Part shown: in pieces, positions 8,474-17,962 of the stretch
Numbering within the stretch: the first letter of the stretch is position 1
Layout of the letters: every line of letters begins with the position of its first letter
The notes under the pieces: model-generated
What the model saw: the letters and a program-made list of their open reading frames with translations, nothing else
Databases searched by the model: none
What the model was told of the DNA's origin: nothing
From: Chitinophagaceae bacterium
GTDB taxonomy: Bacteria > Bacteroidota > Bacteroidia > Chitinophagales > Chitinophagaceae
DNA: 64,000 nucleotides
Reading direction: 5' to 3'
NCBI GenBank assembly: GCA_016720745.1
Contig: JADKKA010000018.1
Coordinates: 1,364,001-1,428,000, forward strand
Made by a program: the position numbers and the translations under genes

Positions 8474-9024
8474 TCAGCAGACTTACAAAAGAAAATGAAG
8501 GATTGCAGTCCATCATTACGGAACATAATGGAATCAGTAAGGAGTATGATCAGCTTTGCAGTATCCTGCAGCATTCCTATAAAATAAAACAGTATCCCGG
8601 CAATGACGGAACCCTGCAATCAGCCGCAGCAGTAAAAGCAGTTGTGGCTACCGAAAAAGCACTGGCTGAACAGGCTTATGAAAAATTCCTGAAACCCTTA
8701 TTGCAACTGGCAGATGCCAATAAAAATCAACCGGCCAAAATGTCGGCCGAAGACAAAGCAAAGCTGGTGGATCTTTTGCTTTCGCTCTCCTTATTATATA
8801 TCGAGTACCTCTATCTCAGGGTCAGCGAGCTTTCTGTTGGTGGTACCATTGTTGAAAGATTAAATAACCTGAGTACCGGGCAAAACCTGAAAGAGGATCG
8901 GTTGCGCAAACTGAACAGAGAATCAGGGAGCCGGGCACTGGTACTGCGTCTGGCCCTGGATCAACTGGCGATTCAGCAATTATCGTATCCGGTATTTGAA
9001 GAAACTAATCTTAATAAGGGATAA
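8470..9024 (+). CDS. Helical protein, probably 3' part of the same frameshifted gene
   Basis: A 184-residue, strongly helical cytoplasmic-type protein (ISRLTKENEGLQSIITEHN, long Leu/Ala/Lys/Glu helices), no signal peptide of its own and no family I recognise. Its ATG overlaps the preceding stop as ATGA, which could mean translational coupling of two genes, but sense-like codons upstream in the same frame (reading NTHAAEEKGESLQT) argue that it is the coiled-coil continuation of the preceding TM protein. It ends 3 bp before the SEDS-PBP start. Either way it belongs to the operon and probably to the same membrane complex. Confidence 0.65.
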   Translation: MISRLTKENEGLQSIITEHNGISKEYDQLCSILQHSYKIKQYPGNDGTLQSAAAVKAVVATEKALAEQAYEKFLKPLLQLADANKNQPAKMSAEDKAKLVDLLLSLSLLYIEYLYLRVSELSVGGTIVERLNNLSTGQNLKEDRLRKLNRESGSRALVLRLALDQLAIQQLSYPVFEETNLNKG

Positions 9025-9027
9025 TCC

Positions 9028-12000
9028 ATGTTTGCATTTTTGACAAGCCTCAGTTTTCTCTACCTTTTTTCCGCCATACTGATCATCGGTTATGGATTTC
9101 TTTATTACCGGAGTTTTATTCGTAATGGCCGGCAAAGAAAAGGGTTCCCCTGGGTGATCCTGCTGATCACTGCAGCCTGTTTTTTCTTTCTCTGGTTTTC
9201 ATTCCATGCCCCGCTCCGTTCCGGGAGTATCAGCAATCTGGATCATCATTTTATACGCCATGATGGTTTTCGGGTCAATGGCAATGTATTATTGGGGCGT
9301 ACCGATACTGCCGGTCAGCGCACAAAGGCCTACAATCATTTCCGGATCAGTAAAGCAAACGGATCTTTTCAGTTAGCATCTGATTATGCCGAAGAACCAT
9401 TTTATGCAAGGGAAAATGGGAGCAGCAAACTGCTTTCACCAGCATGGGATGCAATCGGACATTCCTTTTCATTTCAGGCAGATTCACAGTCTGTAATCCT
9501 TCAGATCAAATCCGAAAAGGAATTCTTTTTACGGATCAATAATCAGCCCGCCGGATATGCCATCAAAGCCATCAAAAGGGGCAGCAGTGTTTGGGAGATT
9601 TTCAGGAACGACAGTGTATTGATTGCATCCGGCTTTGCATCCAATGAAAAAATTGCAGGCGGACTGAAACAGCTCTACCTGCTCCGCGATGGTTTTTCCG
9701 ACGAACAGGATGGAGGGCTTCGTTTTTTTGTTTCCGGGGGACTCTTCCGTTTTGCCAGCAATGCAGCCGTGGATCAAAAAATAATATCAATTGATCAACT
9801 GGGCTATGCGGCAAGGATTAATGATGGAAATTTAATCGGCTGGGGACTCGGTTTTCCGGAGAAGGGTAAAAACCAGTACCTGATTCAAAATGCCGGAGCA
9901 GATAGTTTTCGTTTGCAAAACCGATACCCGGTTTCTTATCCGTTAACAGAAGAGCCAACCAATGCGGCGGATCATCACGGTTCCTATCCGGTATTGAAAT
10001 TCCTGGTGGCAGCCAGCACAGATATTGGCAGCCTGCCGGCAGTATTTAATGAAGGCTATCTCTTTCCTGCATTTCCCGGTGATAGTACAACCGGATTTAA
10101 TCCTGTGCTCCTGAGTTACCAGAAAGAAAAAGCAGGTCAACCAGTATCCCTGCAATGGTCAATGGCAGGTGAGGGCCGTAAGCCTTTCAGCGCAGCAAAG
10201 AAAAATCTCTTCCTGCCTGCTAAACAATCCGGACTTACCTGGGAATTTTCCATCATTGATACCTATAACTGGAAGCTGGGTTCCTTTTCCATACCGGCAA
10301 CGCAATGGCAATGGATTATTTTCGGGTCTCTGTTTTTTTATTTCATCTGTGTATTCCTGACAGGGCTGATCAGTCCGGCCAGACAACTGAGCTGGGTATG
10401 GCAGGTACTTTCAGCAGTTGTTATAGTTTTACTGACTACCCGGTTTTTTCTGTACTGGCGGTACAAAAGCTTTCCTCCCTTTGAAGGACTTGATTTGCCA
10501 TCCGTACAGCAATTGAACAGTTTTTGGAATTTTGCCATTATTGTAATCGCTACACTTTTACTGGGATTAATATTTGGTTCAGGCCTTTTGCAATTTCTGT
10601 TTGGCAGAATAGTAAGATTTATAAAACGTGCTGCTGGAAAAAGCAGTGAGCGTTTATCAATGGAGAGTGCTTATCATTCCCAGCGAAACATCAGTAACAA
10701 ACTGCAGCGGGGCTTACTGGAAAAATTAGCCGGCACCCGGTTATTGTTCTGGATAAGCTGGATCATCGTATTACTGGGTGGATCAGCGGTAGCCTACTTC
10801 AGTCATTTTGATGCATCCGTCTGCCGCCACCTGGCCATCGGATTAGTATTGATCTATTTTATTTTCACCTGGCTGTCAACCGGCTTTTCACCATTGCTGG
10901 TGGCGTCCGGTAAAAGCTGGTGGAAAGTGGACAGCTCCCGTAAAATGCATTTGCTGATCAGTAATCCGGCCCGTTTATTATTGTCGCTTAGTTTGTTGAT
11001 GGTTTTTTCACTGGTGGATATCGGGTTTGCACTGGTATTCCTCAACTTCCTGCTTTTTCATGAATCATTTTTGCTGATCAATTACAGCATTGCCGGTTTA
11101 TCTGCGGGTAGCCGTAATAATGCAGGCTTTTTAGGATTCGCAGGAATCATTTTTCTTTTACTCTTTGCCGTCAACCTCTTGTATGGTCCCATGTTGTTCA
11201 GTGTATTACTTGAATTGCCACAATGGTTGTACCTGCTATTTTGCTTTGGGATGGCATTGCTGATCAGTTATACCGTGGGCCGGCTACTCAATTTTACTGC
11301 TGTTAAAGTAAAAATCATCAGTGGCAGTCTGCTCCTGGTACTTTTTTTAGTGGCAGCCTTCTTCTTCCCGAAAGAAAAAATCCAGGAGAAAGCGGCCATG
11401 ACCCGTTACCGGGTGGATGTATTATCCATGCCTGCTGCAGCCGCTATTGAAAAAGCATATGCCAACGGCGATGGCTATGAGCCCGTGATCAGGGCGGCAC
11501 AGAACCAATGGTTCATCAATACTTTTATTGATCCGCAGCATAATCCGGGGATCAATCAAACCGGTTTCCGGTTGTTACCCCATGCCCCGCAGAACAGGGG
11601 AGCCAGGTATAATGCACAGGCCACAGACCTGGTGACCAGTCGCTTCCTGATTGCAGAACATGGAAGATGGCCGGCCTTACTCTATGTGGTGCTCCTGCTC
11701 TTGCCTGTTTCATTGCTGGCCTCTTTTTATAAACTCTATCCTGATTTTACCAACCGGATCAATCCGGGTTATGCAGCCGTCAGTACCGGCTTTGCGATAT
11801 TAAACTACCTGCTCATTACTGCGCTGCTGGTGATTCTTGCGGCGACCGGCCGGTATATTTTCTTTGGACAGGATCTTCCCTTTGGCAGTATCCTGAGTAA
11901 GCAGTCCATCCTTTTTCCTGCGCTCTTGATCATTGCTGTGATTCTTTGTTTCAGGCATTTGCCTTTGCAACAATATTCCAACCGGAAAAAATTATTACCG

Positions 12001-14310
12001 GCTGCCGTGGTGCTAGGCGGATTACTCCTGCTCTTGTTTTTTGTACAACCACAGTATAACCGTGATAAGGATTTTGGTGTAGCAGGACTTTCCACCGGAA
12101 TGGAAACCTACACCGCCAGCCGGATACAGCCGCTTTGGGATGAAGTGGATACGGCAGTAAGTAGCCGTAAATGGCCACTCTATCGAAAAGACCAGTTATT
12201 TGTTTCCAACCTGAAGCAACTTTGGGAGGCTGGGGAACTGAAAGATGCACCGCTGATCCTGCAGCAACAATTGCAGCAATATATCAGCTCTGCTTTTTCT
12301 CAACACCTGGATCCGAACCGGATGCTTTTCCTTGACCTCAACAGCGGCAAACCGGAACTGGCCATCAATGAAAATTATTTTCATGTAGAAGCACCGCCGC
12401 ACCTGCAACAGTTATGGAGAGGTTCTGTTTACGGCGATACCGCATATTGCAATATCAGTTTATACCACACCGGGGATGCGCAGTCATTGCAATACCGTTT
12501 GTCTGATCGTGAAGGGGAGAACAGAATGACAACGATCAATGGGTGGCAGTTCAGATTCAGTAATAAGAAAGAACAAAAGGGTGTAGCCTCCTTACTTCTA
12601 CTGAACACATCCGATAAAAAACTGGAGCTGGTAATAGAAGGAAAAACGATGCTGCTGCAGCCCGGGGATAGTCTGGCCATGAACAACCCATCTCATTATA
12701 TCATCCGTGATCCGGCTGGCAGCGACAACTGGTTAGTCAAACTGGAACCGGATGCCTGGATGAAAAATTATTATGTCAACGGATCCCGTTTCTATCATTA
12801 TCCGGCGGGTGCTGATTTTATCTGGGCCCGGAATTTTGCAGAAAGTATTGCGGCAGATAATACCGGTAAAGAAAAAATGAATCAGCATGTGTTTATTTCT
12901 CTGGATGCCGTACTCACTGATTCGCTCTCCGGTATGATCCGGCAAATGGTAAATGAGGATACCGCGCGGAAAACCGGAGCAGAATATGCAATCAGTATTG
13001 CTGATGGTAATGGAAGAATATGGGCCATACCGGATTATATCAAAGGAATGGATCGCCCGGATCCAAATGATAAAGCAGCTTTACGACAGGCACTCAGTAG
13101 CGAGAATGGATCATTATCTGCCTCCCAATTGCGGAAGCGCATCGGGAATATCAATCTCATGCGGCTCAATCCGGGTCCGGGTTCTACTTTAAAACCTATC
13201 GTTTTTGCGTCGATCGCTTCCAGACTGGGGCTTGACTGGAATGCATTCGCCAGTGAAGGGTTCACGGAGAAGCAGGAGTACTACGGTGGTGAAAAAGTAG
13301 CCCCCTATGATTTTGAAAAAAACAATGGCAGGATCAGCACGGTGTCAGATTATATCCGGTACTCAGATAATTATTATCATTCGAATCTTTTATTACTGGG
13401 ATCTTATACCAAACAGGAACTTCCTTCCTTACTGTTGCAGCAATTCACCCGTGAAAGACCGGCTGCTGCCCTGCACTGGCCCTGGTTCAGTTACAAAGGA
13501 CAGGATTACTGGCTGGATGGATTTGAGCATTGGCCGGGTTACCAATCGGGCAAGGCCAATTTCGGATCAGACAGTTCATTTGTATCCACCGGATTGCAAT
13601 CTAATTTTGGTATCCATACCGACAGGGCAGGCAGGGGTTATGATCATTTTCAAACAGCGTATGACTCGGCTTTATTTGGCAGGGGCTTTCAGCGTTCCGG
13701 TTTTGTATTACCTGAGTATGCGCTCTTTGATCAGAAAGGAACCGGTATGCATGCCAATAAACCCAATGAAGTTTTCATGGCATCTTTTCGCGGACATGTA
13801 AAAGGAAGCAGTCAGGTGATGATACCCCCGGTAAAAATGCTGGATGCGTTTGGAAAACTGGTCTCTCAGAACAGGCAGTTCCAGCTAACCCTGAATCCCT
13901 TTGCCGGGGAGCAGGCCTTTACCGGATTTGAAATGGATGGAGGCGTGCGCTACAATGAATACCAGCAACTGATGAAGGAAGGCATATTCACCGGTATGCG
14001 GGATGCTTTGTACCGTGGTACGGCAGCCAAACTCGGTGGCATGCTCAAAGACGGATCTCCTTATTTCTATTATGCCAAAACGGGTACAACGGGAGATGAT
14101 GAAAAGAAAACAAAGTCGAAACTGTTTACGATCATCATTTCCCAAAAGGATCTGACAGCGAAGGCATTCAATTTCAGGAAAAACAGGTTTGTGGTGATCT
14201 ACTTCACTTCCCAAAACGGGCCGGCAGATCAGAAAGAAAGTTTCCAGGCTGCGGTGATCAAAATGCTGGAGCAGTCAGCTGTATTTCAGCGGTACATGTC
14301 AGGGAAATAA
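9028..14310 (+). CDS. SEDS (RodA/FtsW-like) membrane core fused to PBP transpeptidase
   Basis: A 1760-residue protein that seems to join both halves of a peptidoglycan synthase. Residues 1-60 hold two membrane helices; 61-426 form a large, beta-rich extracytoplasmic region without recognised family; 427-1010 contain about 13 helices. Between them a loop carries ATDLVTSRFLIAEHGRWPAL, which aligns with the SEDS motif TDFIFAVIGEELG (D867 would match the proposed catalytic Asp), and RYIFFGQDLPFGSILSKQS resembles the SEDS LPF-SYGGSS region. Residues ~1010-1760 are a class B-like transpeptidase: PGSTLKP (Ser1386 nucleophile, Lys1389), SDN (1446-1448) and KTGT (1684-1687). Normal SEDS and PBP proteins are separate and 400-700 residues each. 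All three penicillin-binding motifs are intact; the SEDS assignment is weaker and divergent. Confidence 0.85.
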   Translation: MFAFLTSLSFLYLFSAILIIGYGFLYYRSFIRNGRQRKGFPWVILLITAACFFFLWFSFHAPLRSGSISNLDHHFIRHDGFRVNGNVLLGRTDTAGQRTKAYNHFRISKANGSFQLASDYAEEPFYARENGSSKLLSPAWDAIGHSFSFQADSQSVILQIKSEKEFFLRINNQPAGYAIKAIKRGSSVWEIFRNDSVLIASGFASNEKIAGGLKQLYLLRDGFSDEQDGGLRFFVSGGLFRFASNAAVDQKIISIDQLGYAARINDGNLIGWGLGFPEKGKNQYLIQNAGADSFRLQNRYPVSYPLTEEPTNAADHHGSYPVLKFLVAASTDIGSLPAVFNEGYLFPAFPGDSTTGFNPVLLSYQKEKAGQPVSLQWSMAGEGRKPFSAAKKNLFLPAKQSGLTWEFSIIDTYNWKLGSFSIPATQWQWIIFGSLFFYFICVFLTGLISPARQLSWVWQVLSAVVIVLLTTRFFLYWRYKSFPPFEGLDLPSVQQLNSFWNFAIIVIATLLLGLIFGSGLLQFLFGRIVRFIKRAAGKSSERLSMESAYHSQRNISNKLQRGLLEKLAGTRLLFWISWIIVLLGGSAVAYFSHFDASVCRHLAIGLVLIYFIFTWLSTGFSPLLVASGKSWWKVDSSRKMHLLISNPARLLLSLSLLMVFSLVDIGFALVFLNFLLFHESFLLINYSIAGLSAGSRNNAGFLGFAGIIFLLLFAVNLLYGPMLFSVLLELPQWLYLLFCFGMALLISYTVGRLLNFTAVKVKIISGSLLLVLFLVAAFFFPKEKIQEKAAMTRYRVDVLSMPAAAAIEKAYANGDGYEPVIRAAQNQWFINTFIDPQHNPGINQTGFRLLPHAPQNRGARYNAQATDLVTSRFLIAEHGRWPALLYVVLLLLPVSLLASFYKLYPDFTNRINPGYAAVSTGFAILNYLLITALLVILAATGRYIFFGQDLPFGSILSKQSILFPALLIIAVILCFRHLPLQQYSNRKKLLPAAVVLGGLLLLLFFVQPQYNRDKDFGVAGLSTGMETYTASRIQPLWDEVDTAVSSRKWPLYRKDQLFVSNLKQLWEAGELKDAPLILQQQLQQYISSAFSQHLDPNRMLFLDLNSGKPELAINENYFHVEAPPHLQQLWRGSVYGDTAYCNISLYHTGDAQSLQYRLSDREGENRMTTINGWQFRFSNKKEQKGVASLLLLNTSDKKLELVIEGKTMLLQPGDSLAMNNPSHYIIRDPAGSDNWLVKLEPDAWMKNYYVNGSRFYHYPAGADFIWARNFAESIAADNTGKEKMNQHVFISLDAVLTDSLSGMIRQMVNEDTARKTGAEYAISIADGNGRIWAIPDYIKGMDRPDPNDKAALRQALSSENGSLSASQLRKRIGNINLMRLNPGPGSTLKPIVFASIASRLGLDWNAFASEGFTEKQEYYGGEKVAPYDFEKNNGRISTVSDYIRYSDNYYHSNLLLLGSYTKQELPSLLLQQFTRERPAAALHWPWFSYKGQDYWLDGFEHWPGYQSGKANFGSDSSFVSTGLQSNFGIHTDRAGRGYDHFQTAYDSALFGRGFQRSGFVLPEYALFDQKGTGMHANKPNEVFMASFRGHVKGSSQVMIPPVKMLDAFGKLVSQNRQFQLTLNPFAGEQAFTGFEMDGGVRYNEYQQLMKEGIFTGMRDALYRGTAAKLGGMLKDGSPYFYYAKTGTTGDDEKKTKSKLFTIIISQKDLTAKAFNFRKNRFVVIYFTSQNGPADQKESFQAAVIKMLEQSAVFQRYMSGK

Positions 14311-14312
14311 GC

Positions 14313-14342
14313 AAAAGAAAAACCCCGGGGATAACCCCGGGG
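14313..14342 (-). terminator. Rho-independent terminator of DUF1573 operon
   Basis: An 8-bp perfect stem CCCCGGGG-ATAA-CCCCGGGG (14323-14342) followed on the minus strand by TTTTTCTTTT. The T-run faces the minus-strand genes, so it ends the DUF1573 operon; it also lies 12 bp past the SEDS-PBP stop. Confidence 0.85.
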
Positions 14343-14371
14343 CTGGTATGATTCGGTTAAAATGAACTCAA

Positions 14372-14872
14372 TTAATTACCGCTGGCAGTAGTGAACTTAG
14401 GCTGACCAGTTGTAGCAGCAGGCTTTGGTGTAGCAGCCTGAGGTTGTTGCTGGGTTGCAGGCTTCTTCTCTTTCTTATATGCTTCGAAAGCTTCAGCTGT
14501 TAAAACTTCACCGGTGATATGTACGATTTTTTGAGCATCGATACCGGCCAGTTTGATATAAACATCCTTTGTAAAAGGAGCGGGGTTAGCAGCATTGTAC
14601 ACCACTTTCACTTTGCCGGTAGTACCAGGCATGATTGGTTCAGTGGGTTTTTCGGGAGTGGTACAACCACAAGAAGCACTTGTATTTTCAACTACTACAG
14701 GCTTGTCTGAGATATTCTTGATCTCAAAAATAAAAGTTACGGGCTCGCCCTGTTTGATTTTACCGAAATCATGTGTTTCAGCATTTACTTTAATCACATC
14801 ATCGGGTTTGGGTTGAGCCATAACACCCAGGGTGAACATAAAAGCAGTAGAAAGTAAAAGGATCTTCTTCAT
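14372..14872 (-). CDS. Secreted DUF1573 protein
   Basis: A 166-residue exported protein: signal peptide MKKILLLSTAFMFTLGVMAQ, then one DUF1573 (immunoglobulin-like) domain with the family hallmarks DFGKIKQG, FEIKNISDKPV, SASCGCTTPE and PGTTGKVKV, and a low-complexity Gln/Pro/Ala/Thr tail after residue ~135. The role of DUF1573 proteins is unknown; they are abundant in Bacteroidota envelopes. It lies 10 bp downstream of a paralogue on the same strand, so both form an operon ended by the hairpin at 14323-14342. Confidence 0.9.
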   Translation of the reverse strand: MKKILLLSTAFMFTLGVMAQPKPDDVIKVNAETHDFGKIKQGEPVTFIFEIKNISDKPVVVENTSASCGCTTPEKPTEPIMPGTTGKVKVVYNAANPAPFTKDVYIKLAGIDAQKIVHITGEVLTAEAFEAYKKEKKPATQQQPQAATPKPAATTGQPKFTTASGN

Positions 14873-14882
14873 GGTTGATTAT

Positions 14883-15326
14883 TTAAAAGGTTTGTTTTTT
14901 TAAAAAGTTGACAGCTGCATTGGAAGGGGCTGCGCCATCCGGGGCTTTCCATACAATCCCCTTGATGGTAATGACTTTATTTTGCTGACTGTTGTTATAA
15001 GTTATCGTAATCGGTTTGTCAAAAGCTCCCTCTGCTGCTGCATTGTAACCAACACGGATGCGGGCAGTTGCGCCGGGAGCAATGGGGTCCTTACTCCATT
15101 CCGGTGTGGTACAGCCACAAGTGGCATGAACATCATCCAGTTTCAGCTGCTCCTTACCGGTATTGGTGATTTCAAAAACATGGTAAACCGGCTTTCCCTG
15201 GGGTATTTTCCCAAAATCAAATGACATATCCCTGATTTGCAGGGCATCCTCAGTGGCAATATTGCCCTGGGCACCTGCCGCGAAGCAGGAAATTGTCAGG
15301 ATGAGAAAAAAGGCCAGTTTTCGCAT
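14883..15326 (-). CDS. Secreted DUF1573 protein (paralogue)
   Basis: Paralogue of its downstream neighbour, with the same DUF1573 motifs (SFDFGKIPQGKPV, FEITNTGKEQL, HATCGCTTPEW, PGATARIRV) but no low-complexity tail. I start at ATG 15326 because MRKLAFFLILTISCFAAGAQ is a typical signal peptide; a longer frame to 15389 is open but overlaps the promoter box at 15347-15354. Length 147 residues. The gene is divergent from the E1 dehydrogenase gene. Function unknown; the conserved CGC pair could bind metal or form a disulfide, which is inference. Confidence 0.88.
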   Translation of the reverse strand: MRKLAFFLILTISCFAAGAQGNIATEDALQIRDMSFDFGKIPQGKPVYHVFEITNTGKEQLKLDDVHATCGCTTPEWSKDPIAPGATARIRVGYNAAAEGAFDKPITITYNNSQQNKVITIKGIVWKAPDGAAPSNAAVNFLKKQTF

Positions 15327-15346
15327 AATCAGATACGAGTAAAGGT

Positions 15347-15354
15347 CAAATTTA
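15347..15354 (-). promoter_or_regulatory. -7 promoter box of DUF1573 operon
   Basis: Minus-strand TAAATTTG, an exact TAnnTTTG match, 20 nt before the chosen ATG. No good -33 TTG was found. Confidence 0.5.
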
Positions 15355-15438
15355 CGATAAAGATGGCAGATAAACCAGAGGGGTTGCACTCAGTAACTGG
15401 TATTTTTTAACATGCGCAACCAGCCCTTGCTTTCTCCC

Positions 15439-15446
15439 TATTTTTG
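15439..15446 (+). promoter_or_regulatory. -7 promoter box of E1 gene, predicts leaderless mRNA
   Basis: TATTTTTG matches TAnnTTTG exactly and ends 4 nt before ATG 15451, so transcription would begin at or next to the start codon. This decides the start of the E1 gene in favour of 15451 over 15412. Confidence 0.5.
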
Positions 15447-15450
15447 TGAC

Positions 15451-17859
15451 ATGGAAGGTACCAATGCCCTCAGCACAACGGAAGCTGCCAGCCCGGAGGA
15501 ACAACAACTTTCTTTTGAAAGATTCCGGGATGAACTGCTGTCTGACTTCAGAATTGCCTGTATCAGCAGGGAAACCAGTCTGTTAGGCCGAAAAGAGGTA
15601 TTGGGAGGGAAGGCCAAATTCGGCATTTTCGGCGATGGGAAAGAAATTGCCCAGGTGGCCATGGCCAAATTCTTCCGGCCCGGGGATTTCCGCAGCGGGT
15701 ATTACCGGGACCAGACTTTTATGCTGGCCGCCGGTCTGGCTACAGCCGAGCAGATTTTTGCACAATTATATGCCGACCCCGATCCGACCCGGGAACCCTT
15801 CAGCGCCGGTCGCCAGATGAATTGTCATTTTGCCACCCGAATGGTCGATGAATCAGGGGAATGGCAGCCCCTGGCCGCTTTAAAAAATATCAGCAGCGAT
15901 ATTGCCCCCACGGCCGGGCAAATGCCCAGGGCCTTAGGGCTGGCCTATGCTTCCAAAGCCTTTCGTCAGATCAGTCAGTTGAAAAATTTTTCCAATTTAT
16001 CTCATAACGGTGATGAAGTCTGCTTTGCCACCATCGGTGATGCATCTACCAGTGAAGGTCATTTTTGGGAAACCATGAATGCTGCCGGTGTGTTACAGGT
16101 GCCACTGGTTGTTTTTGTATGGGACGATGGCTACGGTATTTCTGTTCCCAAAAAGTTCCAGACCACCAAGGCCTCTGTATCCGATGCACTCAGTGGAATG
16201 CAGCAAACAGCATCAGCTAACGGATTACAGATTTATAAAGTGAAAGGATGGGATTATCCGGGAATGTGTGAAGTGTTTGAAGAGGGAATCAGTCTGGCCA
16301 GAAAACAGCATGTTCCGGTTCTTTTTCATGTAGAAGAAATCACACAGCCACAGGGACATTCCACTTCCGGCAGTCATGAAAGATATAAATCACAGGAAAG
16401 ACTGGAATGGGAAAGGGAATGGGATGGCATCCGGAAAATGAGGGAATGGATCAGGGATCATGAACTGGCTACCGATGATGAATTGAATGATATTGCAGAT
16501 AAGGCTAAAATATTTGTAAGAGATAGTAAGCTTGCGGCATGGGAACGTTTCATTGCCCCGGTAAAAGCACAGGTGGCCCGGGCCAGTGAACTGATCCGTA
16601 CAATGGCGAAATCATTGCATGAACAGGCACCTGCACTGGAAAAACTGGCGCTGGATATCACAGCGGCCCGTGAGCCACTAAGGAGGGATGTGATGAAGAC
16701 CCTGCATTCCGCACTTACACTGGCCGGGAAATCCGATGCGGCCTTCTGGACCAGGGATTATTACAATGATCTGCAAACAGAGAACCATAAACTCTATAAT
16801 TCTCAGTTATATAATGAAGGTCCGAGGAGTGCCATGAAGGTAACCGAAGTAAAACCGGTGATTCCACATGATGCTCCGATGGTGAATGGTTTTGAAGTGT
16901 TGAATAAATTTTTTGATGAACTTTTCGCTCATCATCCCAGGGTACTGGCATTTGGGGAAGACCTTGGATTTATTGGGGATGTGAACCAGGGTTTCAGCGG
17001 ATTGCAGCAGAAACATGGAAACAACCGGATTTTTGATACCGGTATCCGGGAACTCACCATCATGGGACAGGGAATTGGTTTGGCCATGCGCGGATTACGA
17101 CCCATTGCTGAAATTCAATACCTCGATTATTTATTATATGGATTACAGCCATTGAGTGATGATGTATCCACCCTGCATTACCGTACGGCGGGGCAGCAAA
17201 GTTGTCCTTTGATAGTCCGTACCCGTGGTCATCGCCTGGAAGGGATCTGGCATAGCGGTTCCCCGATGGGAATGGTGATCAATGCCCTGCGGGGTATGTA
17301 TGTCTGTGTTCCCAGAAATATGACACAGGCTGTTGGAATGTATAATACCCTGCTCAGGAGTAATGATCCCGGTCTGGTGATCGAATGCCTGAACGGATAC
17401 CGTTTAAAAGAAAAATTACCCACCAATCTCACCGAGTTCACCGTCCCACTGGGTAAACCGGAAATCATCCGCGAAGGAACAGATATCACGGTGGTCTCCT
17501 ATGGATCCACTTTGCGCATCATACAGGAAGCTGCACAACTGCTGGAGATGAAAGGAATCAGTTGTGAAATCGTGGATGTACAAACACTCTTACCTTTTGA
17601 TACCGGGCATCAGATCCTGGAATCGTTGAAAAAAACCAACCGCATTGTTTTTGTAGATGAGGATGTGCCGGGTGGCGCTGCTGCATTTATGTTCAATAAA
17701 GTGATGGAAGAACAGGGCGGATACAAGTACCTGGATGTGGCGCCCCGTACCATAACAGGAAAAGCACACCGGCCGGCTTATGGCAGTGATGGCGATTATT
17801 TCAGTAAGCCCAATGCAGAAGAGATTGAAACCGTGATCAGTGAGATGATGGCGGAATAA
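15451..17859 (+). CDS. 2-oxoacid dehydrogenase E1, fused alpha and beta subunits
   Basis: Thiamine-diphosphate-dependent E1 component that decarboxylates pyruvate or branched-chain 2-oxoacids and acylates E2. The alpha half (to about residue 450) carries LLGRKEVLGGKAKFGIFGDGKE, GDASTSEGHFWE and WDDGYGIS; the beta half (from about 485) carries AFGEDLG, GIRELTIMGQGIG, EIQYLDYLLYG and HRLEGIWHSGSPMG, ending GGAAAFMFNKVMEEQGG. Fusion of the two chains is usual in Bacteroidota. A longer frame starts at 15412. Not linked to E2 or E3 genes here, so the substrate (pyruvate versus 2-oxoisovalerate) stays open. Confidence 0.93.
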   Translation: MEGTNALSTTEAASPEEQQLSFERFRDELLSDFRIACISRETSLLGRKEVLGGKAKFGIFGDGKEIAQVAMAKFFRPGDFRSGYYRDQTFMLAAGLATAEQIFAQLYADPDPTREPFSAGRQMNCHFATRMVDESGEWQPLAALKNISSDIAPTAGQMPRALGLAYASKAFRQISQLKNFSNLSHNGDEVCFATIGDASTSEGHFWETMNAAGVLQVPLVVFVWDDGYGISVPKKFQTTKASVSDALSGMQQTASANGLQIYKVKGWDYPGMCEVFEEGISLARKQHVPVLFHVEEITQPQGHSTSGSHERYKSQERLEWEREWDGIRKMREWIRDHELATDDELNDIADKAKIFVRDSKLAAWERFIAPVKAQVARASELIRTMAKSLHEQAPALEKLALDITAAREPLRRDVMKTLHSALTLAGKSDAAFWTRDYYNDLQTENHKLYNSQLYNEGPRSAMKVTEVKPVIPHDAPMVNGFEVLNKFFDELFAHHPRVLAFGEDLGFIGDVNQGFSGLQQKHGNNRIFDTGIRELTIMGQGIGLAMRGLRPIAEIQYLDYLLYGLQPLSDDVSTLHYRTAGQQSCPLIVRTRGHRLEGIWHSGSPMGMVINALRGMYVCVPRNMTQAVGMYNTLLRSNDPGLVIECLNGYRLKEKLPTNLTEFTVPLGKPEIIREGTDITVVSYGSTLRIIQEAAQLLEMKGISCEIVDVQTLLPFDTGHQILESLKKTNRIVFVDEDVPGGAAAFMFNKVMEEQGGYKYLDVAPRTITGKAHRPAYGSDGDYFSKPNAEEIETVISEMMAE

Positions 17860-17962
17860 TCCTGGCTGTTAAACCGGAAAGAAAGCCGGAGAAATGCTGA
17901 ATTTCCTGTAAAAAATATTATCTTATACAGCCAAAAACGATTGTTTACCTAAAACCAAAACC

